From NCBI GenBank assembly GCA_022495995.1, contig JAFEMH010001468.1:186001-250000 (forward strand): a stretch of 64,000 nt of DNA. The letters run 5' to 3'. The notes below the pieces were generated by a model. It saw only the letters and a list, made by a program, of their open reading frames with translations. It ran no database searches and was not told the DNA's origin. The translations under genes and the position numbers were made by a program. Source of the stretch: Adenophora triphylla var. japonica. Lineage: Eukaryota; Streptophyta; Magnoliopsida; Asterales; Campanulaceae. Shown piece after piece: positions 44,049-55,611 of this stretch; within the stretch, counting starts at the first letter, position 1; each line of letters starts with the position of its first letter.

Positions 44049-46170
44049 TCAGTTCATGGGTCTGCTCCACTTCTGATTTGGATTGGCATCCATTTCTTCT
44101 TGAGTTTCTGCGAGCAATTCCCACCTAAAATCATGACTTACTTCTTGAAACACACGGCTTGAGCTAGCTCCCCCTTTTTGATCAGAAAGCGCATCCCTAG
44201 CAGCCAACAATTTGTTTCTCCTAGCTGAAACTTCCTTGAACTGCACCCTCGTATTGAGCATCCACCTCTCCAAAAATTTGATTTCATCTGAAAGTACCTT
44301 TACTTGAACCACAGGTGGTGAAGGAGATGCACGTACATCTTCAGTAGCATCAACTGGGTCATCTTCTTCCTCATCTTATCCACAGACCTATCAGACATGA
44401 GAATTTCTACCCCTTGTTTCAAGCACAAACCAGTAATTAAGCAAGGAAATGGAAGGTCCGAAGGAAGCTCTTTCTCTGCAAACTGAACAATGCTACCAAA
44501 AATAACTTCACCCAAGTTGAACTCAAGACCATTGAAAATCCTATAGATTAGATCAGCATGAGGAACTGTAACAATGTTTTTGTTGGAAGAGGGTTTCCAG
44601 TTGAAGGTTGAAATTTTGAATAAGAAGCCACACAAGGAGGTGAGCATGGTACATTTGAATTGTGTGTGCCATGTGGGGTCAAGTCCATTGGTTATAGAGT
44701 TGGCAATATCATTTTTTGGTGCCATGGGTGGAAGGATGTGAGGAGAGGGAGTATGGAGGAAAATGTTGATCATAGCAGGAGAGAAAGAAACACTTTGACC
44801 ACGAACATTCACCCTTTCAAAACTATCAGACCTAGGATCTTGGATTGATTGGACAAGATTAGCATAAAATTCACTAACAAGTGAAGGGTAATAGAAAGTG
44901 GGATAATACACAGAGTGTAACAGTCTTTTTTCTTCCAGAAACCTTTTCATGCCAACATCCTCAAAAGTTTTGTCAATGACCCTCTCAACCAAAAACCCTT
45001 TCTTTCTAAAGAACCCAAATCTTTCCTTAACCGACTTAGACATATATTTCTCAGGAGAGTGGGGGCTTACCTTTCTTGCGGATGGCTTAGCTCTTGGGGA
45101 ATGCCTAGGCTTAGGCAATTCAGCTTTGGAGGCACTAGACTTTCTTAGGCTCCTTCTTGGTGAGGATGCAGATGTGAGTACATCTTCAGCAGCATCCTTC
45201 TTTTCAGTTTCTAGCTCATCTCTCCCAAGTTTAAAGGTTTCATCCTCTCGTTCATCATCATCGACCCAATGTCGGATGCTTGGCGTAGATAGTCCCAGCA
45301 GCCTTTAGCCTTAGCTTGCCTCACTTTTCCTTTGCCTTTCTTCGAGATCCAAGAGGGCATGCGGGGGATGTGCTCGGCCTCATCATATTCTTCAACCTCA
45401 TCACCCTTCGAATTAATTCCGAATACCGCTTTCTGGTGAAGACCGAGAAGGAACAACCGGGGGTTAGTAGGAGGAGATGGGGTTGGAGATGCAATAACAT
45501 TTGAGGTAGCACGAGCAGGGGACTGCTGAGATAAGGCCATCCTTCTAGCTTGTAAATCCTCAGGTGTTACAATAGGGAAGTCATCTCCAAAGTCTTGAAC
45601 AGCAGATTCAATTATATCCTCAGCTTCCTTCAACTCTTCAAGCTCTACGGATTGAGACCTTCTAGACACAACTTTGTAAGCCTCAACATCTTCTTCTTCA
45701 GAATCCTCTTCAGCAGAATCACTTGAATAAACTGTCAAACCACTCTCATACTTTCTCTTCTGAGGCAAGGGTTTACCCGAGGAGCTTCCAGAACCACTAG
45801 CCTTTGCTTTTCCTCTCTTTCTTTTGAGATCAGCAGAGGGATCAAAGTCCTCATCATCGTCTTCAATGAAATCAGGTTCGGCCATGTTAGGGCGTACCTT
45901 ATGAGTATAGTCCCCCATGTTGGGAGAAAAACCCCTCTGCCGCAAAGAACAGTTAGGGCCTATAGCTAACCCCGCCATTGCACCCACTGACTTCAAATCC
46001 CCAGGATTATCAGCATCAATGGCATTGTCTTGAGCACCTGGGAGCGACATTGATACATGGGAAGCTTCGGTGTCGACGAACAGTTCCACAACAGCTTCGG
46101 TTGAGGCCACCGGAGATGGAGGGGGCGAGCGATTGGCAGTTGGAGAGGAGGGATTGGTCGGAGACGCCAT
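44049..46170 (-). pseudogene. Extra ORF of copia element 2 (plant-transposon-protein type), two frameshifts
   Basis: It starts at ATG 46170 (MASPTNPSSPTANRSPPPSP). The first block (to 45211) is Pro/Ser-rich and acidic, with a Lys/Arg stretch (LKRKRGKAKASG). After a frame change near 45200, the second block (45118-44300) holds a folded-looking domain: KERFGFFRKKGFLVER, FYYPSLVSEFYANL, NVRGQSVSFSPAMINIFL and HADLIYRIFNGLEFNLGE. This resembles the putative plant transposon protein domain often found downstream of pol in Sireviruses. A second frame change leads to a helical, coiled-coil-like C-terminus (44312-44049). Function is unknown; an envelope role is only a historical label. No transmembrane segment is seen. 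Confidence 0.7.
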
Positions 46171-47184
46171 GGGCAGAGGAGTAAACAGAACGAGGCTTTG
46201 GAATTTTTAAGGGTTTTGAGTTTTGTTTTCTAAGGCCGGTGAGGGTTTAATGAGAAGGGAGAGTTGGTATTTATTTGATGTGATAGCACATCATTAACTC
46301 CTACTAAGCTTAGGTCACTATAGAGTTTTAATTGGATTTGAACTAAGCTAATCCTAATTCCCTTTGGCCGGTTGGACTACTTGGAGTAAAAGAGTTCTTT
46401 AGCAACTTTGGGAATTTAGATGATAAAGATAAAATTTTATTTTTAGATAATGTACATACCATAGATGTATAAAAAATCCACAGACTTATACTCCCCCTAA
46501 ACATATGGACATTTTATAATTTTTTTTTTTTGGTAATTTCGTTGAGCATAAAATAATTTAACAAAAATCAATTCAAAGTAGAAAAGCATTTGATTGGGAT
46601 TTTCACCAAGGACCAGGTTGACAGGAAAAATTCTAAAAACTAATGATGCATAATTTACACACATGCGAAGGATAAATCTCAGTATATGTGTGGCATAGTA
46701 TGTGATTACATCAAGGTACGCATTTCCTCTAAGAAAGTCAATGAATCAGAATCTTGTCTTGCTTGGCCTCTAGAATGCTTCCACATACAATTTTTTCGTG
46801 GAAAAATATATTATGGGTAGCTTTCACTCTTCTTAAACTCATGGTTAGCCCTCTTTCGAATGATCTTATCAATTTGACTCAAACTTTCTCTTGAAGTCAT
46901 TTTGATCACATTGAAATGACTTCATACCATGGATGGAGTAGCTGTTTCCCAAACATTTTATTTTTTTATTTTTGCACCCACCAAGAGACATCTAGTAAGA
47001 TAATTTTAGAGTCAACTGTTGTTGACTACTATATAAGAAGGATTCACAATTCAGAGAGGAAACACAACAAAGATGTAATACAAGTGACCACACTGAGATA
47101 AATCATGCAATGCATTTTTTTTTTTTGTTAATATTGTAGTATACAGGTGTTAGATATGATGTGATCACACAGGGGATCACATCA
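46171..47184 (-). other. Non-coding spacer between pol and the extra ORF of copia element 2
   Basis: About 1 kb with AT-rich runs and no recognisable gene. It would carry any subgenomic promoter or splice acceptor for the extra ORF; none can be named with confidence. Confidence 0.5.
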
Positions 47185-48939
47185 TTAAATTGCACACAAA
47201 CTCAGAGATTTCCTTAGAGTGGAAAATCTCTGAAAATCAAGGGCTTTGGTGAAAATGTCAGCCAACTGTTTTTCAGTGCTAATTGATTCCATGCTAATAA
47301 TTTTTTGCTCAACAAGATCACGAATAAAATGATGTCTAATGTCAATATGTTTAGTACGTGAGTGTTGAACAGGATTTTTTGATATTTCTATGGCACTTAG
47401 ATTATCACAAAAAACAGTTAGGATTTTACTTTTAAGACCATAATCTTTAATCATCTGATTCATCCAAAGGAGTTGAGAACAACAACTCCCTACTGACCAC
47501 ATATTCGACTCGGCGGTAGAAAGGGATACACAGTTTTGTTTTCTACTATACCAAGATACTAAGTTGTTTCCAAGATAAAAGCAACCTCCAGTTGTGCTTT
47601 TCCTATCATCAGTGTTGCCTGCCCCATCAGAGTCACTGAATCCTACCAGATTTGTATTGGTTTCTCGAGTATAGTTTAGCCCTAAATTGATAGTTCCACC
47701 TACATATCTAATAATTCTTTTTACAGCTTTAAGATGAGATAATTTGGGGCAAGCTTGATATCTAGCACACAAGCAAACACTAAACATGATGTCTGGACGA
47801 CTTGGTAAAAGGTACAATAAGCTTCCAATCATGCTTCTATATAAGGTGGGGTCAACATCCTCACCATTTTCATCTTTGCACAACTTTTGGGAAGATCCCA
47901 TAGGGGTTTTAAAGTGAGAGGCATTGTCAAGAGAGAACTTTTTAATCAAGTTTTTGGCATATTTACTTTGAGAGATAAAAATTCCTTCCTTATTTTGTTT
48001 TATTTGAAGTCCTAGAAAGTAGGTTAATTCACCAACCATACTCATTTCAAAGGTGGTGGTCATACTTGTGACAAAGTAGTCTAACATATCTTTGGAAGAT
48101 GATCCAAATACAATGTCATCAACATAAATTTGGGCCACTAAGATTCCTACATTTTCTTTTAAAATAAATAAGGTTTTATCTACCTCACCTCTCTTAAATC
48201 CCATTTGTATGAGGTGTTCAGTTAGCCTCCCATACCAAGCTCTAGGAGCTTGTTTTAATCCATATAGGGCCTTTTTAAGCTTATAAACATGATCAGGAAA
48301 GTGGGGATCAGTGAAGCCCTTAGGTTGTTCAACATAGGCTTCTTCATTTAGGACACCATTTAAAAAGGCACTCTTAACATCCATTTGATGTATGGTTATG
48401 TCCAAATAGCAGGCAATGGCAAGTAAAAGCCTAATTGACTCTATCCTAGCAACAGGAGCAAATGTTTCTTCAAAATCTATTCCTTCTACTTGGGTGTAAC
48501 CTTGGGCTACAAGCCTAGCTTTATTTCTGGTAATTTGACCATTTTCATCAGTTTTGTTCTTATAGATCCACTTGGTTCCTATTACATTTCCCCCTATAGG
48601 CCTAGGAACTAAAGTCCATACTTCATTTTTCTCAAATTGATTTAGTTCTTCTTGCATATCAATAATCCAATTATCATCTTTCATAGCTTCTACAACATTC
48701 TTAGGTTCAATATTAGAAACAAAACAACATGAACTAACCTTGTTTACTTGAGATTCAACACAGCTTAGCCCATCCAACTCACGGTAGTTGACCCTAGGCT
48801 TTTCCCTTGTGCTAATTTTTTCGTTTACATCACCCACTACTTGAGATATTGGGTGATTCTTTTGCACTCTGCTGGGTATGTCTTTAGTCCTATCCAACTT
48901 TCCTTCTTCACATTCAGAATCTTCAGATTCGGACCCCAT
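47185..48939 (-). CDS. Reverse transcriptase and RNase H part of pol, copia element 2
   Basis: A 584-codon open block. RT motifs are EAMKDDNWIIDMQEELNQF, GTKWIYKNKTDENG, ARLVAQGYTQVEGIDFEETF, the palm QIYVDDIVFGSSS and [16 protein letters not shown]. RNase H motifs are FSDSDGAGNTDDRKSTTGG, STAESNMWSVGSCC and CDNLSAIEI. Compared with the copia norm, DADWAG has become DSDGAG and STAEAEY has become STAESNM, both near the active site. This may weaken RNase H although the acidic residues remain. The block is out of frame with the upstream gag-integrase block, so a frameshift lies near 48940-49000. Confidence 0.9.
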   Translation of the reverse strand: MGSESEDSECEEGKLDRTKDIPSRVQKNHPISQVVGDVNEKISTREKPRVNYRELDGLSCVESQVNKVSSCCFVSNIEPKNVVEAMKDDNWIIDMQEELNQFEKNEVWTLVPRPIGGNVIGTKWIYKNKTDENGQITRNKARLVAQGYTQVEGIDFEETFAPVARIESIRLLLAIACYLDITIHQMDVKSAFLNGVLNEEAYVEQPKGFTDPHFPDHVYKLKKALYGLKQAPRAWYGRLTEHLIQMGFKRGEVDKTLFILKENVGILVAQIYVDDIVFGSSSKDMLDYFVTSMTTTFEMSMVGELTYFLGLQIKQNKEGIFISQSKYAKNLIKKFSLDNASHFKTPMGSSQKLCKDENGEDVDPTLYRSMIGSLLYLLPSRPDIMFSVCLCARYQACPKLSHLKAVKRIIRYVGGTINLGLNYTRETNTNLVGFSDSDGAGNTDDRKSTTGGCFYLGNNLVSWYSRKQNCVSLSTAESNMWSVGSCCSQLLWMNQMIKDYGLKSKILTVFCDNLSAIEISKNPVQHSRTKHIDIRHHFIRDLVEQKIISMESISTEKQLADIFTKALDFQRFSTLRKSLSLCAI

Positions 48940-48979
48940 TTTGTTTGCCCGGATGTAGGTGATGATGTGCTCGCATCGG

Positions 48980-51900
48980 TCACTGCATCTCGTTTTCTAT
49001 GCAGTCCATTTTGCCGCATCTGTTCGGTTGATTCTCGAGTTTCTGCATTGTCTCTATACAATCTGAGACATCATCTTCAAGAGATTTTATATTTAGGTCA
49101 GCAGTATCATCAAATGTAACATTAATTGATTCCATAACAGTTTTAGTTCTAAGGTTGTAAACCCTATATGCACGACTATTTGTGGAATATCCAAGAAAAA
49201 CAGCTTTGTCACTCTTGGAATCAAATTTAGATAGATAATCTCTATCATTTAGAACATAGCATATGCTTCCAAAGACATGAAAGTACTTGAGAGTAGGTTT
49301 TTTACCGAGGAGTATTTCATAAGGAGTCATGGTTGATCCAACTCTAAGATAAACTCTGTTTCCTATATGACATGCAGTGTTAAGTGCTTCAGCCCAAAAT
49401 CGTTTAGAGATGTTCTTAGAACTAAGCATGACACGGGCCATCTCTTTTAAAGTACGATTTTTCCTTTCTGCAACTACATTTTGTTGAGGAGTTTTAGGGG
49501 CTGAAAAATCATGGGTGATTCCTTTGGAGTCACAAAACTTTGAGAACAATGTGTTCTCATATTCAGTTCCATGATCAGACTTAATTTTGATAACTTTCTT
49601 CCCATACAAGTTTTTCACCTTTTTATACCACACTTTAAATACTTCGAGTGCTTCAGATTTTTCTTTTAAATAGAGCACCCAAGTATACCTAGAGAAATCA
49701 TCTACACAAACAAATGAATATTTCTTTTTACCTAAGCTTTCAACCTCAATTGGTCCCATAAGATCAGTATGTATTAATTCTAAAATTTCAAACGTGGAAC
49801 TTTGGTCCACTTTTGGATGAGAGGCTTTGGTTTGCTTCCCCTTCTGACAAGGACCACACACACTAGATTGTTTAAAGTCGAGCTTGGGCAAGTGTTTAAC
49901 AGCATCAAACCTAACTAATTCTTCTATTTTCCTATAGCTAGCATGTCCTAATTTTTGATGCCACAGTTCAAGTTCATTTGTTTTGGAGCTAAGGCAGGAT
50001 AAGTTGTCACCAAATTTGTAACAATTATCTTGAGACCTTACTCCGGTGAACAAGCATTTATTAGTGTTATCAAACACTTTACATTCATGTTTGTCAAAAT
50101 TGACATGTAAATTGTCATCACATAGTTGACTTATACTAATCAAATTAGCTTTCAATCCTTCTACATGATAGACATTTTTCAGTTTGGGCATGTCATTTAC
50201 ACATAAAGTACCTTTTCCAACAATCTTACCTTGTGCTCCTCCCCCATAATTTACATTCCCTCCTTTGATAGTGACGTAATCAGTGAGAAATTCGGCATTA
50301 CCTGTCATGTGCCTTGAGCACCCACTATCGAAGTACCATGAGCTAGCAATGCTGCTCTTGAGAGAGGTAAACACTACTTTGCATTCCATGTTTTTCTTTT
50401 CAACCCATACGAACTGACCAGATTTTTGGCGATGTGAGTTGTGATGTGAAAGCATTCGTTCACTCATCTGAGGAACATCTTTCCCCAGATCACGAATCCT
50501 CTTGTAACAGAAAGGTCTTATATGACCTGGTAAGAAGCAGTAATGGCACACGAATCTTTTCTTTTTGGTTGATGATTTTTGGTTATAAAAAGTTTTAGGT
50601 TTTGAGGAACTACTTTCTCCCTCTCTCAAAAAATTTGATTCAAAACCAAGACCTGTTTTTGAAAACTTGCTCACTTTGAGAATCTCATCAAGAGTTGCCT
50701 TTCCAGTATTCTGTTTTTCAAAAATTTTCTTGGCCTCTGTGAGTTCGGTTTTTGTTTTCTCAAGCTCAATGTCACGTTTAGTGAGCAGAACCTCAAGTTT
50801 GGCAATTGAATATTTTTGATTATCATTTTCAGTAGATACATTTTTCAGTTCATCTTTAACTTTAGATAATTCAGTAGAAAGTTTTTCAGTTACCTTTTCA
50901 AAGACAGCAATCTTTTCAACACGCTTTTCCCAATTGGCATATAGCTCAGCATAGGCATCCAGTAGCTCATTATAGTTTCCATCATCTTTTTCTTCATTTT
51001 CAGACTTCTTATTCAGCGAGGAGGTATAACAGTTTATAAAAGATTCAGACGATGTGATGGTAGATGTGATAACATCTGAAGCTACATCAGATTGGTGTTC
51101 ATGATTTGGAGGCGAGATTTCCATGATTGCTAAATTTAGCGACTCATCTTCGTCCTCACTATCACTAAGGGTCGCACTTAGGCTCATCCCCTTTTTCTTC
51201 AGAGTATTGGCACATTCATTTGCATAATGTCCAAACCCTTTACAAGCTCTACACTGAACAGATTCAGATCTATTTTTAGAAAAACTAATTGGTTTCTTGA
51301 AAGTACTCTCATTATCCTCTTTTGGTTTATCAAACGTAGTTGGTTTTCTGGAAGAAAATTTGGTGTCCCTTTTGTTTTTGAGAAAAGAAGTAAATTTTTT
51401 AGTCAAAAGAGCAACATCTTCATTTTCCAAATTTGAAATATCAATTTCATTTGAGATTTCCTCAATTTCTTTTGGAATTGAGGATGCTTTAGAAAGAGCA
51501 GAAGCAAGAGAAACACTTTCAGCTTTATGTTGTTGCTGAATAGAAATGTTCAATTCAAACATGGTTAGCTTACCCACAAGAGTATCTAGAGCCATGGTTG
51601 CAGTGTCATTTGCTTCTTCAATGGCAGCTATTTTAATGTTGAACTTATTAGTGACAGTCCTTAACATTTTACATACTAGTCTAGCATTTGAAATAGGCTC
51701 ACCTAGTGAGAGACATTCATTTGAAATTTCTCTTATTCTAGCAGAATAGCTTTTTATATCCTCAGACTCATTCATCCTCAAGTTTTCAAACTTGGTCATG
51801 AGAATTCTCAACCTAGTGGCTTTGACACTATCATCACCCTCACAGTGAGCTTGCAATATATCCCAGGCTTTCTTTGCTATATTTTGATTTAAAACAAGTC

Positions 51901-52201
51901 TAAACATGTGTTTATCCACATGACTTGAAATAGCACCAAGAGCCTTGGAATTGTAGTTAGCACTAGTGGCCTCATCAGTGGTCCATTCTTCCTCAGGTTT
52001 AATTTTATACACCTTTTCGGAAGTTTCACCCTCTTCTTCTTTATTTTTCATTTCAACCTTAGGAGGGGACCATGGAATAATAATGCTAAGCCATGCTCGT
52101 TCATCAATTGCTTTGATGAAGAGACGCATCTTAGCTTTCCAGATGGGATAGTTAGTTCCATCTAAAACCGGGGGACGGTATTGACTCAAGTGTCCTTCCA
52201 T
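48980..52201 (-). CDS. Gag, protease and integrase of copia element 2
   Basis: One long open block. The ATG at 52201-52199 (MEGHLSQYRPPVLDGTNYPIWK) is chosen; the open frame extends further right, but only through the primer-binding site and without an ATG. Gag has a UBN2-type core (KAWDILQAHCEGDDSVK, RLRILMTKFENLRM), a CCHC knuckle (CRACKGFGHYANEC) and a coiled coil (about residues 440-520). Protease has [16 protein letters not shown]. Integrase has LWHQKLGHASYRKIEEL with CGPCQKGKQ, HTDLMGP, KSDHGTEYENT and [14 protein letters not shown]; the usual NGVAE is NVVAE. The end of the block (MDCIENEMQ) marks the frameshift before RT. Confidence 0.9.
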   Translation of the reverse strand: MEGHLSQYRPPVLDGTNYPIWKAKMRLFIKAIDERAWLSIIIPWSPPKVEMKNKEEEGETSEKVYKIKPEEEWTTDEATSANYNSKALGAISSHVDKHMFRLVLNQNIAKKAWDILQAHCEGDDSVKATRLRILMTKFENLRMNESEDIKSYSARIREISNECLSLGEPISNARLVCKMLRTVTNKFNIKIAAIEEANDTATMALDTLVGKLTMFELNISIQQQHKAESVSLASALSKASSIPKEIEEISNEIDISNLENEDVALLTKKFTSFLKNKRDTKFSSRKPTTFDKPKEDNESTFKKPISFSKNRSESVQCRACKGFGHYANECANTLKKKGMSLSATLSDSEDEDESLNLAIMEISPPNHEHQSDVASDVITSTITSSESFINCYTSSLNKKSENEEKDDGNYNELLDAYAELYANWEKRVEKIAVFEKVTEKLSTELSKVKDELKNVSTENDNQKYSIAKLEVLLTKRDIELEKTKTELTEAKKIFEKQNTGKATLDEILKVSKFSKTGLGFESNFLREGESSSSKPKTFYNQKSSTKKKRFVCHYCFLPGHIRPFCYKRIRDLGKDVPQMSERMLSHHNSHRQKSGQFVWVEKKNMECKVVFTSLKSSIASSWYFDSGCSRHMTGNAEFLTDYVTIKGGNVNYGGGAQGKIVGKGTLCVNDMPKLKNVYHVEGLKANLISISQLCDDNLHVNFDKHECKVFDNTNKCLFTGVRSQDNCYKFGDNLSCLSSKTNELELWHQKLGHASYRKIEELVRFDAVKHLPKLDFKQSSVCGPCQKGKQTKASHPKVDQSSTFEILELIHTDLMGPIEVESLGKKKYSFVCVDDFSRYTWVLYLKEKSEALEVFKVWYKKVKNLYGKKVIKIKSDHGTEYENTLFSKFCDSKGITHDFSAPKTPQQNVVAERKNRTLKEMARVMLSSKNISKRFWAEALNTACHIGNRVYLRVGSTMTPYEILLGKKPTLKYFHVFGSICYVLNDRDYLSKFDSKSDKAVFLGYSTNSRAYRVYNLRTKTVMESINVTFDDTADLNIKSLEDDVSDCIETMQKLENQPNRCGKMDCIENEMQ

Positions 52202-52246
52202 AATGACCACTCTTCCTTGGATCTCACTCAGTGAAGTCGAGTGTGG

Positions 52247-52258
52247 CTCTGATACCAA
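52247..52258 (-). promoter_or_regulatory. Primer-binding site of copia element 2
   Basis: TGGTATCAGAGC on minus, an exact initiator-tRNA-Met type site adjoining the 5' LTR. Confidence 0.88.
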
Positions 52259-52259
52259 T

Positions 52260-52852
52260 TGAAAGAAATGGAGCGGCTAGGAAGTGCACAGAAGACTGAT
52301 GTGAGTCCTGATGCTATCGCACCAGCACTAGCACAACAGTGAAATGCAGCGAAATATTAAAACAGAAATGAAATGAACACAGAATTAAATACTTATCTAC
52401 AGCAATATGCTGTAGACAATAAACTTCTCTTATTAAAGAAATATCTTTTGAAATCGATTACAAAGAAACAATAAGAGAATAACTAAAATAACCAAAAGAA
52501 CTCTCTCATAAAAACACTCCTCTCAAGTCTATATTTCTTCAGCCTTTCAGAGTGTATATATTCATCTCTTGTATACTGACTTGGGTCTTGTATTTATAAC
52601 CAAGTAGTACACGTCTAATGGGTAAGGTTGAGCTTGATCATCAATCTCTTTTATCTCTAATCCTTATCCTTTGTGAGAGTCCTATAAAACAACTAAAACA
52701 ATACTAAACACATAACAGAATTCGGTCAGATAGGTTAGTAATAATAAAAATTAAATATAAAATATTTACATAATATTAAATATAAAGAAAGAAACAAAAC
52801 ATAATTAAGTCAACCTTTTGACTTGGCTAAGTGTGATGCTATCACACTTTCA
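52260..52852 (-). repeat. 5' LTR of copia element 2
   Basis: 593 bp with TATAAATA on minus at 52598-52591 as the likely core promoter. Differences from 43194-43786 include GCAGCGAAAT for GCAGCGGAAT, TCTTCAGCC for TCTTTAGCC, and one C/T in an A-rich stretch. Confidence 0.95.
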
Positions 52853-54150
<1,298 letters not shown>

Positions 54151-54697
54151 TAGACATGTCCAAATAGAACCGGGAACCGACGGAACCGGCGGGTAAAACC
54201 GGAACCGGAAACCGGCGAGAATCGGGAACCGCCGGAACCGGGAATCGAACGTAACCGGGAACCGGATTGAAACGGTTCGAATACGAATCCACCATATTGG
54301 GATTCGAGGAACCGGTGGAACCGGGAACCGGCGGTTTCGGAACCGGGAACCGGAATCGGGAACCGACGATTGATCAAGGTAAGTTAAATGTAATATTTAG
54401 CATTTATTTAGTATTTGTACTTGAAGTGTAGTGTTGTTTTATTTAAATTATACTAGAATTTAGATAAATGTTGTAAAAAAACAGATTAGTTAGCGTCTTT
54501 TTTGTCTTAAGAGGTTTGGATTTAAAAAAAAAAAAAGCTAGATGGTGATGGAACCGGTGGAACCGGTGGAACCGGAACCGGCGGATAGAACCGGGAACCG
54601 GATTAATATGGTTCGAATACGGTTCCGGCTATTTGGAAACAAGGAACCGGCGATTCCGGAACCGGGAACCGGAACCGGAACCGTTTGGACATGTCTA
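54151..54697. mobile_element. Non-autonomous hAT element made of GGAACCGG-type repeats
   Basis: 547 bp with inverted ends TAGACATGTCCAAA...TTTGGACATGTCTA. The 8-bp target duplication AGCGAGAG is exact at 54143-54150 and 54698-54705, diagnostic of hAT. About 230 bp at the left and 160 bp at the right consist of degenerate GGAACCGG/GGAACCGGGAACC units; the middle is AT-rich. It inserted into captured DNA inside the CACTA. Confidence 0.9.
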
Positions 54698-54929
54698 AGC
54701 GAGAGGCCGTTGGGTTTAATTTATACCTCAATTACCGATGGATCTTTTCGTCGGTAGTACCGAAGGACCTTATCCGTAATACTGACAGATTTTTAAGCGT
54801 TACCGACATAATCAAATTAATTTTTTTAAAAAAAATCCCGGGAAATGCAAATTAAATTTCCGTCGGTATTATCGACGGACGCGGTCCGTCGGTAAAATTT
54901 CGTCGGTAATCAGCCAGTTTCTAGTAGTG
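54698..54929. repeat. CACTA right subterminal repeat array and terminus
   Basis: ACCGATGG/CGTCGGTA and related pairs run through 54733-54912, then TTTCTAGTAGTG at 54918-54929. The following TCT is the target duplication. Confidence 0.85.
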
Positions 54930-54932
54930 TCT

Positions 54933-55319
54933 GAGGTTCCACCTTAAAACCTTAAAACCAATTGTTTCTAGTCAGTTTGCAGCTTTGCCAAAGGCATACA
55001 ATGTGGACTTGTTAATCGGGTGGCGCGTAGCAAGATCGTGGGTCATTGGGCCTGCACGTGTAACGAACCTGCTCTGATACCATCTTAAAGTATGAGGTTT
55101 TACCTTAAAACCAATTGGTGTCAAGAGAAGTGACCCAGGATCTTTATATGTTATATAGGAAAGGTTTGTCAATTCCCAATGTGGGATAATATCTCTAACA
55201 CGCCCATCACGTGAAGCCGGGCTTTGCCATAGGCTTACAACATGGATTTATTAATCGGGTATCGCGGAGTAATATCGTGGGCTGCTGGGCTGCACGTGTA
55301 TGGACCTGCTCTGATACCA
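54933..55319 (-). mobile_element. TRIM-like miniature LTR retroelement chain, interrupted by the CACTA
   Basis: Read on minus: internal segment with a TGGTATCAGAGC primer site at 55308-55319; LTR-like 55200-55083 (begins TGTTAGAGATATTATCCC); primer site 55082-55071; a second internal segment homologous to the first; then a second LTR copy starting near 54975. That LTR is cut at 54933 by the CACTA and continues at about 27210-27195. The two internal segments share TTAATCGGGT, ATCGTGGG and TGCACGTGTA words. No coding capacity, as expected for TRIMs. Confidence 0.65.
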
Positions 55320-55611
55320 TCTTAAATAACAAACTCCTCTAAAATCTTAAGGTGATAGAGAGGGCACCCACAATGTATATCGTGCTTAGATATTAACACT
55401 CCCCCTCACGTGCATACGTGGAGTTATATGGGTGCAATTGAGCCAATACGTACCCTTTATAATTTTTTTAGGATAAATGCAAGCGGGATGATTTGAATCC
55501 TAGACCTTGCCAAACCATGAGCTCTGATACCATGTTAAGTAACCAACTCCTCTAAAACCTTATTGTGATAGAGAGGGCACCCACAATGTATATCGTGCTT
55601 AGATATTAACA
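55320..55611 (-). mobile_element. TRIM element, 292 bp with 79-bp LTRs
   Basis: LTRs 55533-55611 and 55320-55398 (79 bp each, clearly alike; on minus both begin TGTTAATATCTAAGCACG). The primer-binding site TGGTATCAGAGC is at 55532-55521 and the polypurine tract AGGGGGAG at about 55406-55399. No target duplication is seen, because its left LTR is directly followed by another primer site (55308-55319), making a chain with the neighbouring element. Confidence 0.75.

Larger units (their letters stand above)
43194..52852 (-). mobile_element. Sirevirus-type Ty1/copia element 2, full length
   Basis: The 5' LTR is 52260-52852, the primer-binding site about 52247-52258, and gag-protease-integrase run 52201-48980. 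RT-RNase H is 48939-47185, the extra ORF 46170-44049, the polypurine tract 43787-43800 and the 3' LTR 43194-43786. The target duplication CTTTC is exact at 43189-43193 and 52853-52857. Both LTRs are 593 bp with only three differences seen by eye, so it inserted very recently. It sits inside the CACTA element. The lineage call rests on the tRNA-Met primer site, the GGGGGAGATTG tract and the extra ORF after pol. Confidence 0.94.

Noticed and set aside
48841..49119. 92-codon plus ORF over the pol frameshift of copia element 2
   Set aside because: It is antisense to conserved integrase and RT-linker sequence; a shadow frame.
54160..54690. CRISPR-like or satellite array
   Set aside because: The units are short and degenerate with no spacers, and sit inside a hAT element with exact ends; this is eukaryotic DNA.
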